A stretch of 14,277 nucleotides of DNA from Alphaproteobacteria bacterium (GTDB lineage Bacteria > Pseudomonadota > Alphaproteobacteria > BNTO01), in NCBI GenBank assembly GCA_025996655.1, contig BNTO01000004.1, forward strand, positions 1 through 14,277. The letters are read 5' to 3'. The notes beneath the pieces are model-generated. The model ran no database searches, had not been told where the DNA came from, and was given only the letters and a program-made list of their open reading frames with translations. Within the stretch, counting starts at the first letter, position 1. Every line of letters starts with the position of its first letter. Positions 5,944 to 13,868 of the stretch are shown here, in pieces. A program made the position numbers and the translations under genes.

Positions 5944-7998
5944 TTACAAAAAATCGTAGGGGTCCACGTCCACCACAAGAGAAACCGCGGGGTTCTCACT
6001 TTTCGCCCACGCTTTAATTCCGTTTTGCAGCGCCGTGCCTTTGTCCCCTTTGATAAGAAGCCGGTAGCGGTACGTGTCGCGTAGTTTCGAAAGGGGCGCA
6101 GGCGCGGGGCCCAGCAACGTTGCCGTAGCAAGAGGGAACGTTTGTGCCAAACGCCGCGCCTCCCTTTGAACATCCGTTTCTTTGCGCCCCGAAAGAATGA
6201 GGGCGATTAACATTTTAAAAGGGGGCATGGCGTGCTGTTGGCGGTCCGCAAGTTCGTAGTCGTAAAAAGGATCGCGATCATTTTGGCAAAGCGCCTGAAG
6301 AAGGGGGGACTCGGGCGCAAAAGTCTGCAGGAAAACATGGCCCGGCTTTTGCTCACGTCCGGCGCGCCCCGCCACTTGTTGCAAAAGCTGAAAGGTCCGC
6401 TCATTCGCGCGCAGGTCGCACCCCGAAGCGTTCCGGTCCGCTTCAATAATGCCCACCGTCGTTAAATTGGGGAAATGATGCCCCTTGGCGAGGATTTGCG
6501 TGCCAAGCAGAATGTCGACATTATTATTGTGAATGTCTTCCATGGCTTGGTCCCAACGTTTTTTGGAAGAGAGCGTATCGCTTGAAAGGCACAGGCAGCG
6601 GGCTTTTGGGAACGTTTTTTGAACTGTTTCAAGAACGCGTTCCATCCCCACCCCCAAAACAAGCCGCGATTTTTCGCTTTCGCATTGCGGGCAACGGAAG
6701 GGTAGGGGTTGAACATAACCGCAGTGGTGGCACAAAAGATGGCCCGCTGCCTTATGTTCAATGAGATACACCGCGCAAGACGGGCACTGCCACTTAAACC
6801 CACATTTGCGGCACAAAGAAACGGGGGCGTAGCCGCGTTGGTTCACGAAAAGCAAGGCCTGCTCTTGGCGTTGAAGGGCGCGGGAGAGCGCCTGGGCCAG
6901 GGGCTGCGACAAAAGCGCGAAATCTTGTTCCAGGCGCATATCGACGACATGAAGGTGAGGCAGTTGTGCCTCTGAAAAACGCGTGGGCAAAAGGACGCAA
7001 TCATATTTGTGCGTCTTTACATTTTGTACTGTCTCCAAAGAGGGCGTGGCGGACGCCAAGATGACGGGAACGTCCTCAATTTTCCCGCGCAAAATGGCCA
7101 TATCCCGCGCCTGATATGTCCCCTGCTCGTTTTGTTTGTAAGAAGGGTCGTGCTCTTCGTCGACGATAATCATCGCTAAATGCGAAAAAGGCAGGAAAAG
7201 CGCCGAGCGCGCCCCAATCACAACGCAAGGCGCGCCGGAGAGGGCGGCGAGCCATATTTTTTGTTTTTGCGCCGGCGTGGTGTTGGAATGCCAAATCCAA
7301 GGTTTGGTTTGAAAATATTTTTGAAACCGCAGTAACGAGGCCTTTGTGAGGGCGATTTCGGGCAACAATAAGAGCGCCTGTTTGCGCGAGGATTTTTGCA
7401 GGGTTTCCGACAAAACAGAAAGGTAGACTTCTGTTTTCCCTGAGCCTGTGACGCCGTCTATAAGAGTGACGCCAAAATGATTTTGGGCAACCAGCTGGCG
7501 CGCGGCTTGGGCTTGCGACGTATTGAGCGCGATGGGAGCCGAAAAATCAAACGCTTCCTGAGGCGCGGCCGCCGCCTCCTTTTCCTGTATCATTTTTTGA
7601 AAACTTTCCACCGAAAAAGGAAGCATCATTTTTAAAAGGAATCCTTTCGAAAAAAGATTGTACTGCGCGAAATGTTCCAAAAACTGAAGATTTTGAGTCG
7701 AAAAATAAAAAGGGAAAGATTGTAAAATAGGCTTTAGTTTGAAAGAGGGCGCGCCCGCCGCGCCTCCCCCCGCCTTTCCCCCCTCAGAACCAAGCGCCCA
7801 GACAATCCCCAAACATGGGCGATTGCGCAGCGCAACCAAAACAATTTGCCCCACATGAAGCTCTTCCTGCGCCATATAAGACAATGTCTTGTCTAAAAGA
7901 GTCGAGGGGAGGACTTGGACAATCACGCAAAAAAGGATAAAAAAGAGGAAGGGCCCCCTAAGTGTAACACGTCCCAGGCCTTTTCCTACAATACACAC
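5944..7998 (-). CDS. priA: Primosomal protein N' (replication restart helicase PriA)
   Basis: PriA recognises stalled or collapsed replication forks, unwinds the lagging strand 3'-5' with ATP and starts reloading of DnaB. Seen in the 684-residue frame: Walker A GVTGSGKT (182-189), the DEEH box (280-283), SAT motif (316-318), eight zinc-binding cysteines in four pairs (396/399, 405/408, 423/426, 436/439), the GTQILAKGHHFP motif (499-510) and VAGRAGR (542-548). The N-terminal DNA-binding domain is short and weakly conserved, with a Gly/Ala-rich patch at about 72-83. The annotated start is GTG 7998. The hydrophobic first 24 residues do not resemble PriA, whose conserved start would align near residue 25, so GTG 7926 (660 aa) is the likelier start; neither has a good ribosome-binding site. 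The enzyme is usually ~730 aa. The gene is monocistronic here, facing away from the divergent outer-membrane protein gene. Confidence 0.95.
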   Translation of the reverse strand: MCIVGKGLGRVTLRGPFLFFILFCVIVQVLPSTLLDKTLSYMAQEELHVGQIVLVALRNRPCLGIVWALGSEGGKAGGGAAGAPSFKLKPILQSFPFYFSTQNLQFLEHFAQYNLFSKGFLLKMMLPFSVESFQKMIQEKEAAAAPQEAFDFSAPIALNTSQAQAARQLVAQNHFGVTLIDGVTGSGKTEVYLSVLSETLQKSSRKQALLLLPEIALTKASLLRFQKYFQTKPWIWHSNTTPAQKQKIWLAALSGAPCVVIGARSALFLPFSHLAMIIVDEEHDPSYKQNEQGTYQARDMAILRGKIEDVPVILASATPSLETVQNVKTHKYDCVLLPTRFSEAQLPHLHVVDMRLEQDFALLSQPLAQALSRALQRQEQALLFVNQRGYAPVSLCRKCGFKWQCPSCAVYLIEHKAAGHLLCHHCGYVQPLPFRCPQCESEKSRLVLGVGMERVLETVQKTFPKARCLCLSSDTLSSKKRWDQAMEDIHNNNVDILLGTQILAKGHHFPNLTTVGIIEADRNASGCDLRANERTFQLLQQVAGRAGREQKPGHVFLQTFAPESPLLQALCQNDRDPFYDYELADRQQHAMPPFKMLIALILSGRKETDVQREARRLAQTFPLATATLLGPAPAPLSKLRDTYRYRLLIKGDKGTALQNGIKAWAKSENPAVSLVVDVDPYDFL

Positions 7999-8017
7999 GG
8001 GATCTTTTGTTGCTTTT

Positions 8018-8046
8018 TTGTCACAATTTTATGAAGAGAGTGTAAA
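8018..8046 (+). promoter_or_regulatory. Candidate promoter of the outer-membrane protein gene
   Basis: TTGTCA (8018-8023) and TGTAAA (8041-8046) are separated by 17 bases, about 100 bases before ATG 8148. A second possible -10 is TATAAC at 8087-8092, which lacks a good -35. Either fits the divergent arrangement with priA. Confidence 0.4.
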
Positions 8047-8147
8047 GAATGTGTTTCTTTTTCCTTTCGGACAAAGAAAAAAGGCGTATAACTGTAATTA
8101 GGGAAGGTTTTTTCAAAAAAACAACAAAGGATTTTTAGGAGTCATTT

Positions 8148-9224
8148 ATGAATACAAAAAAAATAGTACTAGCCAGTGCTTTCTTAGCCGCTGGAGCTCG
8201 CGCAACACCGACGGCGACGGGTATTTACGTAGGCGTGAATCTTGGAGGAGGGTACGACAAAATAGGAGAGTACTTCCGCCACAAAGATCAGAAAAAAAAA
8301 GAACAGGTTGCTTTTATAAAAAAAGGCCATGCGGCGTTTATTGTCGGTGGAGAAATCGGCGGTGGTTACGAAATGGCCAGTAAGTTCTATATCGGTGTAA
8401 AAATTTACGGATTTTATGATAGCGCGAAGATCGAAGATAAAAACGACAACGCAACGTTAAAGCCAAAGCTAACGGGCTTTGATGGAAGCTTGAAAGCCGT
8501 ATACAAGTTCGAGGGAAAACCAATGTTCTCTTACGGATCTGCTCTCATGGTGGGTGTTAAAGTTATGCAGAAAGTGTTGGTTTATGCTTCCATCGGGTTT
8601 GAGGGGACGTATACGAAAGTGAAGCAATCACTCGTGGGATTAGGCGGCGAAAACTATGACTGCTTATTATTCGTATCGAATGGATTTACTATATCTCCTC
8701 TGGACGGCCCCCCATATGAAACTACAACGACAACGGATAAGAAGAGTGCGGACAAGGATGAAGATGGAGATTTAGACGAAAAATATGTTGTGACGAAACT
8801 CCACACGAATGCGAAAATAAAAACAGAAGAGATGAAAGGAGATGAGATTAAGACTAACCTTTGGAGTATTGTCCCTGGTGCCGGAGTTAAGTACATTTTT
8901 GATTCTGGGTTCTTTGTTGGATTTGACGCAGCAATTGCTATTGGTTTAAACAAAAAGTTAGAAGCGAAACATGTAAGCGGAAAGGCGAAATACACGCGTT
9001 CAGGCGAGACGTGGGGTACAAGAACTTTTTATGACGACGAAGACCTGACCACAAAGTTTACTAGTGCAAAATTTAAAGAAGACGAAAATGACCCGAACGT
9101 ACCAAAAACACAAATGGCACCTCAACCCGGGGAGTTAAAGTCTCTTAAGGATTATGATAACGACCTTTACCTTAAGCGAACGATCGGGTTCCGTGGTTCC
9201 TTAACTTTGGGGTATAGGTTTTAA
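8148..9224 (+). CDS. Outer-membrane beta-barrel protein of unknown type, 358 aa
   Basis: The protein has a Sec signal peptide (MNTKK, hydrophobic VLASAFLAAGA, likely cleavage after ARA at 19). The mature chain alternates short Gly/aromatic amphipathic strands (such as GIYVGVNLGGGYD, 25-37, and KFYIGVKIYGFYD, 79-91) with long charged loops, and ends in GYRF with a C-terminal Phe. A final aromatic residue is the known BAM-recognition signature of outer-membrane barrels. The layout resembles Msp2/P44-like or OmpA-like eight-stranded surface antigens of alphaproteobacteria, but no specific family can be claimed. A long acidic loop (about 190-232) contains DKDEDG (202-207), a DxDxDG calcium-loop-like motif. 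A second acidic loop is at about 295-318. Start: AGGAG about nine bases upstream of ATG 8148. The gene is single and closed by a strong terminator, typical of an abundantly expressed surface protein. Confidence 0.85.
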   Translation: MNTKKIVLASAFLAAGARATPTATGIYVGVNLGGGYDKIGEYFRHKDQKKKEQVAFIKKGHAAFIVGGEIGGGYEMASKFYIGVKIYGFYDSAKIEDKNDNATLKPKLTGFDGSLKAVYKFEGKPMFSYGSALMVGVKVMQKVLVYASIGFEGTYTKVKQSLVGLGGENYDCLLFVSNGFTISPLDGPPYETTTTTDKKSADKDEDGDLDEKYVVTKLHTNAKIKTEEMKGDEIKTNLWSIVPGAGVKYIFDSGFFVGFDAAIAIGLNKKLEAKHVSGKAKYTRSGETWGTRTFYDDEDLTTKFTSAKFKEDENDPNVPKTQMAPQPGELKSLKDYDNDLYLKRTIGFRGSLTLGYRF

Positions 9225-9255
9225 AAAGATCTGAACTCACACTAAAACAATCAAA

Positions 9256-9286
9256 GGCACCAGATTTTCTGGTGTCTTCCTTTTTT
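9256..9286 (+). terminator. Strong rho-independent terminator after the outer-membrane protein gene
   Basis: GGCACCAGA (9256-9264) pairs with TCTGGTGTC (9268-9276), nine pairs with one G-T, around a TTT loop, followed by a T-rich tract ending in six T (9277-9286). It lies 31 bases after the stop codon and just before the convergent 3' end of glmM. Confidence 0.88.
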
Positions 9287-9301
9287 AGAAAAATAAAAAA
9301 A

Positions 9302-10702
9302 CTAAGCAGCAAAAAAAACTGTGGATATTTCTTCAAAAAAAGTCTCCAACAGAGAGGCATCGATGCTCTGAATCATGATACGAAGGACGGGTTCCGTTCC
9401 GGATTTCCGGATCACAACATCGCTTTGTTCCCCTAGAAAATCAAGGGCTTTTTCACGAAGCACGCGTAGTTGTTCGTCTGTGATACCTCTTCCAAGCGGA
9501 AAATTTCGAACAATCTGAGGAACCGGTTGAAACACCGGGAAAACTTCATCCAAAGCTTGTTTATTTTCGCCAAGAATCCCAAGAACATGAAGCGCGGCAA
9601 TAATGCCGTCCCCCGTTGTGTTCGCGTCACTCAAAAGAATATGCCCGGACTCCTCGCCGCCCAAATTACTCCCCGTTTGCTGCATCATTTTTAAAACATT
9701 CTTATCGCCAACAGGCGCCACAAAATGAGGAATCTCTAGGGTTTTCAGATGCATTTTGAGGCCGAGGTTCGACATATTCGTCGAAACAACGCCGCCCCTC
9801 AACGTGCCCTCTTTGTGCATTTTTCCCGCAAGGAGCGCCAAAATCTGATCGCCGTTGACAATATTTCCCTTAGGCGTCATCAAAACAAGCCGGTCGGCAT
9901 CCCCATCCAGCGAAAGCCCCACATCCGCCTGAGACGTTTGGAGATGCGAAAAAAGGTTTTCGGGATGCAACGCGCCACAGTTTTCATTGATATTCCGCCC
10001 GTTCGGCGCGTCTGCAATAGGAACAACGCACGCACCAAGCTCCCAAAAAACGCGAGGCGCCACTTTGTACGCCGCGCCGTTGGCACAGTCTAGGACGATT
10101 TTCAGCCCGTCTAAGGTGCGCCCCTTGGGAAACGTCGCTTTGGCAAACTCAACATAGCGGCCCACAGCGTCATCCAGGCGCATCGACTTCCCGCATTCCG
10201 CACTGGGTGGAAAGGCGTCGGCTTGAAGGATTTCCTCAATTTTTTGTTCAACTTCTTCGGTAAATTTTGTGCCCGTCGCATCAAAAAACTTAATCCCATT
10301 GTCATAATAAGGGTTGTGGGAGGCAGAAATCATAATTCCTACATCCGCACGCAGCGAGCGCGTTAACAAGGCTACAGCGGGCGTGGGAGCGGGACCAAGC
10401 ATAATGACGTGGGCTCCCTGGGCGACGAGGCCCGCCACCAAGGCCGACTCAATCATATAGCCTGACAGGCGCGTATCTTTCCCCATAACGACGGTGAACG
10501 GATGGCTTACGATGGAATCGCGCACGTAGGGGTTAAACGGGCGGTAGGGGCTTTCAAAGGGCGGCGCGGCCTCCGGGGCAGGGCGCCCGTGGCGTTGAAA
10601 ATAATAAGCAACTGCCCGCCCAATCTTAACGAGCCTTTCTGGGATGATCACGCCCTCATTGGCGCGGCCGCGAATACCGTCGGTTCCAAATAATTTTTTC
10701 AT
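9302..10702 (-). CDS. glmM: Phosphoglucosamine mutase
   Basis: GlmM interconverts glucosamine-6-phosphate and glucosamine-1-phosphate in the cytoplasm, on the path to UDP-GlcNAc for peptidoglycan and lipopolysaccharide. The start is ATG 10702: it gives the conserved N-terminus KKLFGTDGIRG and has AAGGGA upstream, although the frame is open to 10852. Of 466 residues, motifs are: active-site loop ISASHNPYYDNG (125-135, phosphoserine at 128), metal-binding DGDADR (266-271), sugar-binding GGEESGH (348-354) and the phosphate-binding RKSGTEP (432-438) in the C-terminal domain. All key residues are intact. The protein is about 20 residues longer than usual because of a proline-rich insertion at about 39-68, before VVMGKDTRLSGYM. 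It is a single gene here, with no ftsH or folP partner as seen in many bacteria. Confidence 0.97.
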   Translation of the reverse strand: MKKLFGTDGIRGRANEGVIIPERLVKIGRAVAYYFQRHGRPAPEAAPPFESPYRPFNPYVRDSIVSHPFTVVMGKDTRLSGYMIESALVAGLVAQGAHVIMLGPAPTPAVALLTRSLRADVGIMISASHNPYYDNGIKFFDATGTKFTEEVEQKIEEILQADAFPPSAECGKSMRLDDAVGRYVEFAKATFPKGRTLDGLKIVLDCANGAAYKVAPRVFWELGACVVPIADAPNGRNINENCGALHPENLFSHLQTSQADVGLSLDGDADRLVLMTPKGNIVNGDQILALLAGKMHKEGTLRGGVVSTNMSNLGLKMHLKTLEIPHFVAPVGDKNVLKMMQQTGSNLGGEESGHILLSDANTTGDGIIAALHVLGILGENKQALDEVFPVFQPVPQIVRNFPLGRGITDEQLRVLREKALDFLGEQSDVVIRKSGTEPVLRIMIQSIDASLLETFFEEISTVFFAA

Positions 10703-11083
10703 TTTTTCCCTTGAAAAGCTAAAACGCAGAAAAGAACGCACGCAAACGACCGCGTCCCTTCTTTCACTATGAGAAAAGCTTTTCGTTGAAGCAATAAATT
10801 CTTTGAGAAAATTTGTATGATTCCTTTTTTTGTACGCAATGCTGCTTCCCACTTACCCCATATAAAATATCATAAAGTTTTTAAAAAATCATAAAACAAG
10901 ATATTATTTTTTTAATACTTCTATTTTATTTACAATTATTTAACGTTTTTCTGATACCCTGTGAGGGTGGGTGGGGAGTACGTCCTTCCTATTTTTCCAT
11001 GTTTTCAACGCTAAAAATGATAAGAGGAGGGATCAGGATAAAAAGAGACGAAAAATTGTTTACTGTTTTAGGGCCCCTTTTTG
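10703..11083. other. Long intergenic region between glmM and tRNA-Val
   Basis: About 400 bases without a convincing gene. It contains the glmM promoter candidate, then a very AT-rich block (about 10857-10950), then a G-rich stretch (10962-10980). Plus-strand reading frames here run into the tRNA and are not credible. Confidence 0.6.
10766..10794 (-). promoter_or_regulatory. Candidate glmM promoter
   Basis: On the minus strand TTGCTT (10794-10789) and CATAGT (10771-10766) are spaced by 17 bases, about 64 bases upstream of ATG 10702. The spacer contains the perfect palindrome GAAAAGCTTTTC (10773-10784), which could bind a dimeric regulator or be chance. Confidence 0.3.
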
Positions 11084-11089
11084 TATACT
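11084..11089 (+). promoter_or_regulatory. Probable -10 box of tRNA-Val
   Basis: TATACT lies 12 bases before the first tRNA base. TTTACT at 11059-11064 is a possible -35, but with a long 19-base spacer. The position relative to the mature tRNA fits a direct promoter. Confidence 0.45.
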
Positions 11090-11101
11090 TTAGCAAAGGC
11101 T

Positions 11102-11177
11102 GGTCACATAGCTCAGTTGGTAGAGCACTACGTTCACATCGTAGGGGTCACAGGTCCGAGTCCTGTTGTGACCACCA
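11102..11177 (+). tRNA. tRNA-Val (anticodon CAC)
   Basis: A complete 76-base cloverleaf with encoded CCA. The acceptor stem GGTCACA pairs with TGTGACC (11167-11173), then discriminator A and CCA. The D arm contains AGCTCAGTTGGTAGAGC. The anticodon stem CTACG/CGTAG encloses loop TTCACAT, giving anticodon CAC, which reads the valine codon GUG. The T arm contains GGTCCGAGTCC. Confidence 0.97.
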
Positions 11178-11242
11178 AGTTCGTCCTGAAACGGGGGGCG
11201 GGTGGATTTTTTCAAAAACTTACTTGATTTAAAGTATCTCAA

Positions 11243-11319
11243 TGGTGTTCCCGGAGGGATTTGAACCCACGACCTCAGGATTAGGAATCCTACGCTCTAT
11301 CCATCTGAGCTACGAGAAC
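11243..11319 (-). tRNA. tRNA-Arg (anticodon CCT)
   Basis: A complete 77-base cloverleaf with encoded CCA. The acceptor stem GTTCTCG pairs with CGGGAAC, then A and CCA. The D arm contains GCTC...GAGC. The anticodon stem TAGGA/TCCTG encloses loop TTCCTAA, giving anticodon CCT, which reads the arginine codon AGG. The T arm is GTGGGTTCAAATCCC-like. It faces tRNA-Val with 65 bases between their 3' ends. Confidence 0.97.
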
Positions 11320-11489
11320 GTCCCTCTTTACCTATATCACAAAACGAATTTTTTTTTCTCTTCCTAAAAACTTACCGCCTACACAAATTCATGGGTATGA
11401 ACTTGGTCCTAAAAGGCAGAAAAAGGAAATAAGCAAAGCTTTAGATTCCTTCTTTCTTATGAGAAGAAATAGGACATCCGGAAAGTTCG
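11320..11489. other. Noncoding gap between tRNA-Arg and ftsQ
   Basis: No gene is visible. TTTCTT and AAGAAA around an ATGAG loop (about 11453-11469) form a weak hairpin on the side of the ftsQ 3' end, without a clear T tract. A run of T (about 11350) lies upstream of tRNA-Arg. Confidence 0.4.
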
Positions 11490-12377
11490 CTAAATAAGAG
11501 GAAACGATTTATCCCGCCTTTCCCTCCCTACTCCAGGCCTATAGCCAGATGATTTTAGAAAGCTCTTCCCACTCTCGGAAAGCTGTAGCGTTACTCGGCC
11601 CCTTTGGCGTAAGTCAATGGCTTTGACGTCGCCCGTAGAGACCTTTCCCATGAGGATAAGTTTCTCTAGGATCTTTAAGGCTTTTTCCACATCGGCTTCG
11701 GGGAGTTTGACTTCGATGTGATGATCTAATTGTAAATTCCACCGACGGTTTTGAATAAAGGCCAGGGCGGAAACTTTGGCGCGAATGGCGGCGAAACGGT
11801 TAAGCTTTTCAAGGATTTTAAAGGCTTTCTTTTCCGCGTTTTTCCCCGACAACAGAGGCAAGCCGCGAAAACACGGCGCAATAGGTTTGTTGATAAGATG
11901 CCCTTCTTTATCAACCAGAAAGAATTTTTTTTGTTTTTCGTCATGAAAAAGGGCGATAGGCTCTCGTTCGGTCACGTAAATATAAAGGGCTCCGCAGAGT
12001 GAACGGTGAATCCGGACATCTTTGAGCCACTCCAACGTCAAGAGTTTTTGCCGCAGGACGTCCAAATTTTTTGTAAAAAGATATTGACCTTCTTTTATGT
12101 CTAGCGTTTGCAGGATTTCCTCCTGAGAGGAGCGGTAGCGGCCAAAAAGAAGGACTTCTTTGAGCATGAACCCTGTGTTCTCTAAAACTTGGCCCCACGC
12201 GCTCTGTGCTACCGTCCGAAAACGCGAGGGATCATGCTGCGTTCCGGTCAAGAGCCCCGCAAAAAGAAGGACGATCCCCGAAGCGACCCCAAGCCCCGCT
12301 TTCGAAAAAAGAAAAGCCAGAAAGGAGGGGCCTCCCCTTGTTTCGGATTTTTTTTTGTTTTTTATAGCCCTTCGCAT
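11490..12377 (-). CDS. ftsQ: Cell division protein FtsQ
   Basis: FtsQ is a bitopic inner-membrane divisome protein that links early and late division proteins through FtsB and FtsL. The 295-aa product has a basic cytoplasmic tail (1-25), one membrane span at about 26-45, a POTRA domain (about 70-137, with VLLFGRYRSSQEEILQTL and LEWLKDVRIHRSL) and a beta domain beginning TEREPIALFHDE with the typical DKEGHLI segment (156-162). The length is normal and the fold complete. ATG 12377 has no obvious ribosome-binding site. It is 84 bp downstream of the antiporter gene on the same strand and could be co-transcribed. The usual neighbours ddl, murB, ftsA and ftsZ are absent: downstream comes 170 bp without a gene and then a tRNA. 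Confidence 0.9.
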   Translation of the reverse strand: MRRAIKNKKKSETRGGPSFLAFLFSKAGLGVASGIVLLFAGLLTGTQHDPSRFRTVAQSAWGQVLENTGFMLKEVLLFGRYRSSQEEILQTLDIKEGQYLFTKNLDVLRQKLLTLEWLKDVRIHRSLCGALYIYVTEREPIALFHDEKQKKFFLVDKEGHLINKPIAPCFRGLPLLSGKNAEKKAFKILEKLNRFAAIRAKVSALAFIQNRRWNLQLDHHIEVKLPEADVEKALKILEKLILMGKVSTGDVKAIDLRQRGRVTLQLSESGKSFLKSSGYRPGVGRERRDKSFPLI

Positions 12378-12461
12378 AAGAACATTGTTAGAACGAGCGC
12401 ACCTTCATTTTATAGGACATAAGAATTTTTTTCACGGAGATTGCGCAAAGGGCGCTTTCCC

Positions 12462-13868
12462 TCATTCTTCTTTGTCGGGCCCCCCTTCGCCTTTAGGCGG
12501 CACTTTTTCTACGGGTTCCTTTCCTTTTGTTGAACTTTTAACAACGGTTGGGGCAGGAAGATCCGACTCCTTTTTCTTTTTTCTGCAAAAACAAAAACAT
12601 TTTTTCCCTACAAATTCAAGCGGGCTTTTAACGGAATCCACCATATTTCCAAAGATGTAGGTTGAAAGAACTTTGGGCGAATTCATTTGTCGTTTTTCTA
12701 AAATACCACTCAGCCTTTGAGCAATGTGAAACCAAATTGGGCTCAAAATAAGAGACAGCACCGTCAACGCCACAAGGCACTTTTCGGCAAAAACAAAAGA
12801 TTCATTCGCTTGCTTTTCCAAGGATTTTGTCAAAACAAAGGTAAACTCCCCCAGCTGCGCCAGGGCGACGCTAATAAAAGACGCTTGTACAAGTTTAATT
12901 TTCAGCGCCCTCAAAATAACAATGTTGATCAGCGTTTTGACAATGGTTACCAAAATGAGCAAAAAGGCCACGGTTCCAAGGTGCTGCCAAACGAAGGACA
13001 CATCAAGCAACAAGCCAATAGAAAGAAAGAAGATGAGGAGCAACACTTTTTGGATGGGGCGCACGGTTTCGATAAATAAATCTTGCGTTTCGCTGAGATT
13101 TCCTAGTGCTAACCCCGCCAAGAAGGCGCCATAAGAGGCCTCTAGCCCTATTCCTTCGGCAAGTGCGGCGGCCACAAAACAAAGAGACAAGCTCGTTAAC
13201 ATGTAAAGATCTTTATTTTTCCCAAGAAGCGTTCTTATATATTTGAATTTTTGAGACTTGGCGGCGTGATCGATCCAAATGAGAAAAAGCGCCGTAAAAG
13301 CAACGGCAATCACGACTTTTGCGATAAGCTGCCCATTAAAGCTGTTATTGGTCATGGCCTTGATGACCAAAATCATAGGAGCAAGCATAATATCTTGCGC
13401 GATGAGAATGCTAACTGTGAGCGCTCCCATTTTAGATTGTGTCAAATCAAATTGCTCCAACGTGTTCATGACGACAGCCGTTGAAGAGAGTGCGACGGCA
13501 AACCCAATGGAAATCGTAAAATAAAGGGGCCAAGCCGGCAAAAAAAGAGACACCAATATCATAATAATAAGCCCCGCTGCAATTTGCGTGAGAACGCAAA
13601 AAATGGGGGTGGCAAGATTCTTTTTGAAAGTTTTGATATTGAGATCCATACCAATGACAAAAAGAAGCATCAGAACGCCTAGTTGGGCAAATATCTCCAC
13701 CGATTCTCGTGACGCGATATACGCGCAACACGACGGCCCTAAAATAACGCCTGTGAGGAGGTAACCTAAAATATCCGGCTGTTTTAGGCGAACGAGAAGC
13801 AACCCGCTGACAAGCGCAACGGAAACAACAACGGCGATTTGTGAAATAACAGAAAATTCGTCTAACAT
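12462..13868 (-). CDS. CPA2-family monovalent cation:proton antiporter (KefB/KefC-like, no RCK domain)
   Basis: This is an inner-membrane secondary transporter that exchanges K+ or Na+ for protons. The 468-aa product has about 12 hydrophobic segments over residues 1-385. CPA2 hallmarks visible are LGYLLTGVILGP (34-45), LGVLMLLFVIGMDL (63-76), FAVALSSTAVVM (123-134), the transport-site AQDI (157-160, D159 in place of the ND/QD pair), GAFLAGLALG and ALAQLGEFTFVL. ATG 13868 is preceded by CAGGAGC. The cytosolic tail after about 385 is not a TrkA-N/RCK nucleotide-binding domain. Instead it is a short Lys/Pro/Glu-rich tail with a CFCFCRKKKK cluster (about 426-435). KefF-type or RCK-based gating is therefore not expected. 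The substrate cannot be read from the sequence. It lies just upstream of ftsQ on the same strand. Confidence 0.9.
   Translation of the reverse strand: MLDEFSVISQIAVVVSVALVSGLLLVRLKQPDILGYLLTGVILGPSCCAYIASRESVEIFAQLGVLMLLFVIGMDLNIKTFKKNLATPIFCVLTQIAAGLIIMILVSLFLPAWPLYFTISIGFAVALSSTAVVMNTLEQFDLTQSKMGALTVSILIAQDIMLAPMILVIKAMTNNSFNGQLIAKVVIAVAFTALFLIWIDHAAKSQKFKYIRTLLGKNKDLYMLTSLSLCFVAAALAEGIGLEASYGAFLAGLALGNLSETQDLFIETVRPIQKVLLLIFFLSIGLLLDVSFVWQHLGTVAFLLILVTIVKTLINIVILRALKIKLVQASFISVALAQLGEFTFVLTKSLEKQANESFVFAEKCLVALTVLSLILSPIWFHIAQRLSGILEKRQMNSPKVLSTYIFGNMVDSVKSPLEFVGKKCFCFCRKKKKESDLPAPTVVKSSTKGKEPVEKVPPKGEGGPDKEE

Noticed and set aside
9749..10093. 114-codon plus-strand frame
   Set aside because: Lies entirely antisense to the conserved core of glmM.
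10703..10852. N-terminal extension of GlmM by 50 residues
   Set aside because: The added residues have no similarity to GlmM, while ATG 10702 gives the conserved start with a ribosome-binding site.
10999..11232. 77-codon plus-strand frame near tRNA-Val
   Set aside because: It runs through the whole tRNA-Val gene and its middle is simply the translated tRNA.
12160..12660. 166-codon plus-strand frame
   Set aside because: Antisense to ftsQ and the 3' end of the antiporter, both well supported; its composition looks like a shadow frame.
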